From NCBI GenBank assembly GCA_964342855.1, contig CAYFIB010000082.1, positions 1-6,643 of the forward strand: a stretch of 6,643 bases of DNA. Reading direction: 5' to 3'. The position numbers and the translations under genes were made by a program. Below the pieces are notes generated by a model that was given only the letters and a program-made list of their open reading frames with translations, was not told where the DNA came from and made no database searches. This document shows, piece after piece, positions 1 through 6,643 of the stretch; position 1 is the first letter of the stretch; each line of letters starts with the position of its first letter. Origin of the DNA: JBCBJX01 sp964342855. GTDB taxonomy: Bacteria > Pseudomonadota > Alphaproteobacteria > Caulobacterales > Parvularculaceae.

Positions 1-1
1 G

Positions 2-2923
<2,922 letters not shown>

Positions 2924-2950
2924 GCTCAGCGTCACATCGCGAGTAACAGG

Positions 2951-2981
2951 AACGGGAGCCTTCTGGCTCCCGTTTTTGTTT
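2951..2981 (+). terminator. Rho-independent terminator after rpoC
   Basis: A perfect 10-bp inverted repeat, AACGGGAGCC (2951-2960) and GGCTCCCGTT (2965-2974), encloses a TTCT loop and runs into a T tract (2973-2981, one G interruption). It begins 27 nt after the rpoC stop codon, so it should end the rpoBC transcript and separate it from the genes downstream. The rest of the gap up to 3112 shows no small gene and no convincing promoter. Confidence 0.93.
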
Positions 2982-3112
2982 GGGCGGAACACGCTATCTC
3001 AGCGGGCGACGACTTCCGGAGATTAACCTCGCGCAATGTTTCCATTTGTTTCTGGACATCGCAGTGAACAGCGTTCAAGTTTGTTCCCGGAGGCAGGAGA
3101 GGGATCCGGCTC

Positions 3113-3784
3113 ATGGATTGGTCCGACATCGTTTTGCAGATCTTCGCGGGCGTCATCGTCGCCGACATCGTCAGCGGCGTCGTCCATTGGTTCGAGGACA
3201 CTTATGGCGATCCGGACTGGCCGATCATCGGCAAGTCGGTCATCGAGCCCAACATCATCCACCATTCTGACCCGATGAAATTCACCCGCGCACCGTTCTG
3301 GAAGCGCAATCGCGCCGTCGCGCCGATCTTCGCGCTGGCGCTGCTCGGCGTGGTGCTGGCCGGGGCCTTTAACGCGTTCACGCTCTCCATGCTGATCGCC
3401 GGCGCGCTCGCCAGCGAATGCCATCGCTGGGCGCATCTGCCGAAGGAGCGCGTGCCGCGGATCGTCCGGGCGCTGCAGCATGTCGGCGTTCTGCAGTCGA
3501 CGGCGCATCACTGGTCCCATCATCGTCACGGCTTCAACACGCACTACTGCACGGTGACGAACGTCACGAACCCGTTTCTCGACGGCTTGCGCGTGTTCCG
3601 CCTGATCGAGGGCGCGCTTGAAGGCGCGTTCGGGTTGAAGCCGCGCTATGACCGCGAAGCCTATTCTCATCCGATGCTCGGGCGGCGTTGGATCGACCGC
3701 GCGCGCCGGGTGACGTGCGCGTTCGCCTATCAGATCCGGCGGCGGATGAACGCCGCTGCGCCTTTCCTCGCCGCCGTCGGCTGA
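3113..3784 (+). CDS. CarF/TMEM189(PEDS1)-FAD4 family membrane lipid desaturase
   Basis: This 223-residue protein matches the lipid-desaturase family that includes bacterial CarF and animal PEDS1 (which make the vinyl-ether bond of plasmalogens from alkyl-ether phosphatidylethanolamine) and plant FAD4 (trans-delta-3 desaturase). Visible hallmarks are ADIVSGVVHW (H25), PIIGKSVIEPNIIHHSDP (H50, H51), ECHRWAH (H104, H108), AHHWSHH (H132, H133, H136, H137) and THYC (H144), followed by TNPFLDGLRVFRLIE. These histidines would bind the di-iron centre. Hydrophobic stretches at about 5-24 and 68-100 suggest membrane insertion, and the C-terminus is Arg-rich. The start is the only ATG after an in-frame stop at 3065-3067, with AGGAGAGGG (3095-3103) as ribosome binding site. 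It lies 44 bp before the FAD gene, probably co-transcribed. Family membership is secure. The substrate is not: YGD after HWFEDT and the IE in GKSVIE look FAD4-like, while other parts resemble CarF. CarF is the likelier bacterial model. Confidence 0.88.
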   Translation: MDWSDIVLQIFAGVIVADIVSGVVHWFEDTYGDPDWPIIGKSVIEPNIIHHSDPMKFTRAPFWKRNRAVAPIFALALLGVVLAGAFNAFTLSMLIAGALASECHRWAHLPKERVPRIVRALQHVGVLQSTAHHWSHHRHGFNTHYCTVTNVTNPFLDGLRVFRLIEGALEGAFGLKPRYDREAYSHPMLGRRWIDRARRVTCAFAYQIRRRMNAAAPFLAAVG

Positions 3785-3828
3785 GCGCGGCGCTCGCGCC
3801 GGGAGGCGAGGGGCGGTACGCTTCGCTC

Positions 3829-5136
3829 ATGGCTGATGTGAAAAAGACCCGCGCCGTCATCTGCGGCGCCGGCGTCGGCGGCGTCACGGCGGCGGCCGCG
3901 GTCGCCCCGTTCTTCCACGAAACGATCATCATCGAGCGCGATGTTCTGCCGGAGGGCTCCACGCCCCGGCCGGGCGTGCCGCAATCGAGCCAGAGCCACG
4001 GGCTTCTCAAGCGCGGGGAGAACGAGCTGGAGGCGCTGCTTCCGGGCTTCGCCAATGCGCTCGCGGCCGCCGGCGGTCAACGCATCCGCATCGCGGAAGA
4101 CATGGGCCAGTTCGACGGCGGCGCCTGGCACCCGCGCCGCGATCTCGGCCTCGACGCCTATTGCCAGTCGCGTACCCTGCTTGAGAAAGTCGTGCGCGAC
4201 GAAACGGCTCGCCGTCATGCGCTCACGATGATCGAAGGCGCTGAGGTGCGGGGCTTCAGGATCAATGACGGTCGCGTGCGCGCGGTGGCGTTCGAAACGG
4301 CGGATGGCGATGACGAGATCGGAGCGGATCTCGTCATCGATGCGCTGGGGCGCGCGTCCCCTGTTTCTGGCTGGCTGAAAGACGCCGGGCTTGCTGAACC
4401 GCCCCTAGAGATGATCGGCATCGATCTGCGCTACGCGACCGTCACCTATGAACGGACAGGGCCGGGACCGGACGGGGCGACGGCCTATCAGATCGCGGGC
4501 GGCGGCGGCTCCAGCGCCGTTCTTCTGCCCATTGAAGACGATCGCTGGCTCGCGACCCTTGGCGGCCGCTTCGGCGACTACCCGCCGGAGGACCACGCCG
4601 GTTTCATCGACTTCGCGCGTAAACTGCCGATCAGCGAAGTCGCCGACGTGATGGCGGCGAGCGCGCCGCTGGACGATGTCATCAGCTACACCATCCGCTC
4701 CGCCGTTCGGCGTCGCTGGGAAATGGTCGCCCCGCCGGCCAATCTGGTGTCGGTCGGGGAGGCGCAGGTCGGCTTCGACCCGACGTTCGCTCAGGGCATG
4801 TCCGTCGCCGCTTCTCATGCCGGCGCGCTCGGTCGGTTGCTGCACGCCCGCGGCGAGATCGACGACGGCTTCGCGCAGGCGTTCTACAAAGAGGGCGCTG
4901 AAGCCGGGGAGTGGGCCTGGCGACTCGTCGAGACGGTCGATTTCACGTATCCCGGCACCAAAGGACGCGCCCCGGACGACCTGAAAGACCGTCTCAGAAC
5001 CCTCAAGCGCGGACGCGTCGCCGCCGAAACCGACCCTGCAGCGCAGCGTCTCTACACCGAGGTGCGCCACCTTCTCCGACCCATGGCGGACCTCGATGCG
5101 GCGGCCTCTGAAAATAACGTCTTAATAGACGCTTGA
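3829..5136 (+). CDS. FAD-dependent oxidoreductase, UbiH/PHBH-like fold (substrate unknown)
   Basis: The predicted 435-residue soluble flavoprotein opens with a Rossmann dinucleotide-binding strand-turn-helix, GAGVGG at 13-18, ending in the ribose-binding acid E36. It then has the block RPGVPQSSQSHGLL (47-60) and a conserved Arg in SRTLLE (R115), both typical of uncharacterised FAD monooxygenase-like proteins of the UbiH superfamily. The DG-type motif reads DALGR (171-175). The second FAD motif is GEAQVGFDPTFAQGMSVAA (310-328), with Glu where Asp is usual. There are no clear membrane segments or signal peptide. The start at 3829 puts the Rossmann fold at the N-terminus, as is normal. An in-frame ATG at 3688 would add 47 Arg-rich residues encoded inside the preceding gene and is unlikely. 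The ribosome binding site is weak: purine-rich GAGGGG at 3808-3813, 15 nt away. The gene follows the CarF-like gene by 44 bp without a terminator, so a shared lipid pathway is inferred. Its last codons overlap the str promoter. Confidence 0.85.
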   Translation: MADVKKTRAVICGAGVGGVTAAAAVAPFFHETIIIERDVLPEGSTPRPGVPQSSQSHGLLKRGENELEALLPGFANALAAAGGQRIRIAEDMGQFDGGAWHPRRDLGLDAYCQSRTLLEKVVRDETARRHALTMIEGAEVRGFRINDGRVRAVAFETADGDDEIGADLVIDALGRASPVSGWLKDAGLAEPPLEMIGIDLRYATVTYERTGPGPDGATAYQIAGGGGSSAVLLPIEDDRWLATLGGRFGDYPPEDHAGFIDFARKLPISEVADVMAASAPLDDVISYTIRSAVRRRWEMVAPPANLVSVGEAQVGFDPTFAQGMSVAASHAGALGRLLHARGEIDDGFAQAFYKEGAEAGEWAWRLVETVDFTYPGTKGRAPDDLKDRLRTLKRGRVAAETDPAAQRLYTEVRHLLRPMADLDAAASENNVLIDA

Positions 5137-5160
5137 CCCCCGCGATTCGCGCCTATAGAA
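5111..5160 (+). promoter_or_regulatory. Probable str-operon promoter with AT-rich upstream element
   Basis: A -35-like CTTGACC (5132-5138) and a -10-like CTATAGA (5153-5159) are separated by 15 nt between hexamers TTGACC and TATAGA. A register with TAGAAG as -10 gives 17 nt. The 20 bases just upstream (5111-5130) have 15 A/T in a strongly GC-rich region, as expected of an UP element for a highly expressed ribosomal operon. The -35 element overlaps the TGA stop of the FAD gene (5134-5136). Transcription would start near 5165, about 190 nt before rpsL. The short spacer is the main weakness of the call. Confidence 0.6.
5118..5131. repeat. Perfect short palindrome abutting the -35 element
   Basis: CGTCT (5118-5122) and AGACG (5127-5131) form a perfect inverted repeat around TAAT. 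It ends exactly where CTTGAC begins and lies within the last codons of the FAD gene. No T tract follows, so it is not an intrinsic terminator. Its position suits a regulator-binding site, but a 5-bp arm could arise by chance. Confidence 0.4.
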
Positions 5161-5187
5161 GGCCCGAACGCTGGATGGACCGGCAGT

Positions 5188-5313
5188 CAGCGCGGAGCTT
5201 TTCCGTGGCTGAAACGCGGTCGCCGTCTAACGAGAATTCGTACCCGCTTCGCGTGAGGTTTGCGGCGCGCCCGGTGTTTCATCCGGGTCCTGCGCCGCGT
5301 CGCCATTTTGGCG
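5188..5313 (+). promoter_or_regulatory. Structured 5' leader of the rpsL-rpsG-fusA transcript
   Basis: Three hairpins can be drawn by eye in the untranslated leader. Hairpin A pairs 5188-5196 with 5202-5211, with one bulged G and one G-U pair. Hairpin B pairs GCGGCGC (5262-5268) with GCGCCGC (5292-5298) and, inside, CCCGG (5270-5274) with CCGGG (5283-5287). Hairpin C pairs CGCCA (5301-5305) with TGGCG (5309-5313) around TTT. None is followed by a T tract, so they do not look like terminators. A ribosomal-protein control site is possible but unproven. No convincing small coding sequence is seen between 5137 and 5352. Confidence 0.45.
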
Positions 5314-5352
5314 CGCTGATCGCGTTCGGGCAAAGACAGGGTGTTGACGTCT

Positions 5353-5724
5353 ATGCCGACGATACAGCAGCTCATCCGCAAGCCGCGGAAGCCGCGTCGC
5401 AAGATCAACAAGGTGCCGGCCATGGAGGCCTGCCCTCAGAAGCGCGGCGTGTGCACGCGGGTCTACACGACGACCCCGAAGAAGCCGAACTCGGCGCTTC
5501 GGAAGGTCGCGAAGATCCGTCTCACGAACGGCTTTGAGGTGATCGGCTATATCCCGGGTGAAGGTCACAACCTTCAGGAGCACTCCGTGGTGCTCATTCG
5601 CGGCGGCCGGGTCAAAGACCTTCCGGGCGTTCGCTACCATATCCTCCGCGGCGTCCTCGATACGCAGGGCGTCAAGGACCGCAAGCAACGCCGTTCGAAG
5701 TACGGCGCCAAGCGTCCGAAGTAA
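5353..5724 (+). CDS. rpsL: 30S ribosomal protein S12
   Basis: S12 sits at the decoding centre of the 30S subunit and helps control codon-anticodon accuracy. The 123-residue product begins MPTIQQLIRKPRKP and contains the near-invariant CPQKRGVCTRVYTTTPKKPN, GEGHNLQEHSV and GGRVKDLPGVRYH blocks, ending SKYGAKRPK. Length matches the family (about 123-124). K43 and K88, the classic sites of streptomycin-resistance substitutions, are both wild-type Lys. D89, the residue methylthiolated by RimO in E. coli, is present. The start is set by homology: MPTI is the usual N-terminus, and in-frame GTG (5341) and TTG (5344) just upstream would add a non-conserved extension. The ribosome binding site is modest, ACAGGG at 5336-5341. 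It is first gene of the str operon, with rpsG 36 nt downstream. Confidence 0.98.
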   Translation: MPTIQQLIRKPRKPRRKINKVPAMEACPQKRGVCTRVYTTTPKKPNSALRKVAKIRLTNGFEVIGYIPGEGHNLQEHSVVLIRGGRVKDLPGVRYHILRGVLDTQGVKDRKQRRSKYGAKRPK

Positions 5725-5760
5725 GTTCGATCTACTGCGTTCCGCTTAGGGAATATCTGA

Positions 5761-6231
5761 ATGTCACGTCGTCGCCGCGCAGAAAAACGGGAAGTCCTCC
5801 CCGATCCGAAATTCGGGGATAAGACGATCTCGAAGTTCATGAACTACATCATGCTCGACGGTAAGAAATCCGCCGCCGAGAAGATCGTGTACGGCGCCTT
5901 CGACCGCATCGAAGAGAAGGTTCGCCGCGACCCGGTCGAGCTCTTCCACGAAGCGATCGGCAACGTGACGCCAGCGATCGAGGTTCGCTCCCGCCGGGTC
6001 GGCGGCGCGACCTATCAGGTTCCGGTCGAAGTCCGGGCTGACCGCAAAATGGCGCTCGCCTTGCGTTGGCTGATCGACGCCTCGCGCAAGCGCAACGAGA
6101 CGACGATGGTCGACCGTCTGTCGTCTGAAATCATGGATGCGGCGCAGAACCGCGGCACCGCCGTCAAGAAGCGGGAAGACACGCACAAAATGGCTGAGGC
6201 GAACCGCGCCTTCGCTCACTACCGCTGGTAA
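5761..6231 (+). CDS. rpsG: 30S ribosomal protein S7
   Basis: S7 nucleates assembly of the 30S head by binding the 3' major domain of 16S rRNA and lies next to the E site. The 156-residue product has the usual family length. It begins MSRRRRAEKREVLPDPKFGD and shows KFMNYIMLDGKKSAAE, the VEVRSRRVGGATYQVPVEV core near residues 73-91, and the alphaproteobacteria-style ending EANRAFAHYRW. The start ATG has a good ribosome binding site, AGGGA at 5748-5752, 8 nt away. It lies 36 nt after rpsL and 31 nt before fusA, with no terminator on either side, so co-transcription is expected. In E. coli S7 represses its operon through a longer rpsL-rpsG spacer; the spacer here seems too short for the same structure. 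Confidence 0.98.
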   Translation: MSRRRRAEKREVLPDPKFGDKTISKFMNYIMLDGKKSAAEKIVYGAFDRIEEKVRRDPVELFHEAIGNVTPAIEVRSRRVGGATYQVPVEVRADRKMALALRWLIDASRKRNETTMVDRLSSEIMDAAQNRGTAVKKREDTHKMAEANRAFAHYRW

Positions 6232-6262
6232 CCTCTCGCACACGGATTAAAGGCTGACCGTC

Positions 6263-6643
<381 letters not shown>

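Noticed and set aside
3053..3081. Possible promoter for the desaturase gene: TGGACA (3053-3058) as -35.
   Set aside because: No acceptable -10 hexamer lies 16-18 nt downstream (best match 3 of 6), so I did not call it.
3023..3670. Long open frame on the minus strand opposite the desaturase gene (215 codons).
   Set aside because: It is Arg/Asp/Ala-rich with no recognisable family. The opposite strand has clear conserved motifs, so this is a GC-driven antisense shadow.
3783..3795. Small hairpin GAGCG-CGG-CGCTC just after the desaturase stop.
   Set aside because: The stem is short and no T tract follows, so it is not a terminator between the two genes.
3688..3828. Upstream ATG extension of the FAD oxidoreductase.
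   Set aside because: It would overlap the desaturase gene by 97 nt and place 47 Arg-rich residues before the Rossmann fold, which normally starts near the N-terminus.
4405..5070. Long minus-strand open frame opposite the FAD gene (221 codons).
   Set aside because: Composition is typical of an antisense shadow in GC-rich DNA, with no domain, and it lies wholly within a well-supported flavoprotein gene.
5133..5537. Open frame from a TTG at 5133 running through the leader into rpsL in another frame.
   Set aside because: Its start lies within the promoter, most of its second half overlaps rpsL out of frame, and it shows no family motifs.

Overview
This GC-rich window carries a conserved transcription/translation neighbourhood: the 3' two-thirds of rpoC, then two non-housekeeping genes, then the start of the str operon (rpsL, rpsG, fusA). 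All genes lie on the + strand. The RpoC, S12, S7 and EF-G sequences, the rpoC–rpsL–rpsG–fusA order and the promoter style (CTTGAC with CTATAG) suggest an alphaproteobacterium. I cannot name the genus. An EF-G insertion of a kind I recall from Rhodobacterales and relatives is compatible with this.

Layout: rpoC enters from the left edge already inside the catalytic NADFDGDQ motif and ends at 2923. A strong intrinsic terminator follows at once. After a gap of about 190 bp comes a two-gene unit with no terminator between its members. The first gene encodes a membrane lipid desaturase of the CarF/TMEM189(PEDS1)/FAD4 family with its histidine clusters intact. The second, 44 bp downstream, encodes a soluble FAD-dependent oxidoreductase of the UbiH/aromatic-hydroxylase-like fold. 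A probable str-operon promoter overlaps the last codons of the FAD gene. It is followed by a leader of about 190 nt with three predicted hairpins, then rpsL, rpsG and the first 127 codons of fusA, which runs off the right edge.

Working together: RpoC is the RNA polymerase beta' subunit, and S12, S7 and EF-G serve the ribosome decoding site, 30S head assembly and translocation. The most distinctive content is the pair between them. A plasmalogen-type desaturase homologue next to a flavoprotein suggests a small lipid-modifying cassette lodged between two essential operons. Neither substrate is proven by sequence. The terminator before the pair and the promoter after it indicate that the pair is a transcription unit separate from rpoC, although I found no convincing promoter for it.
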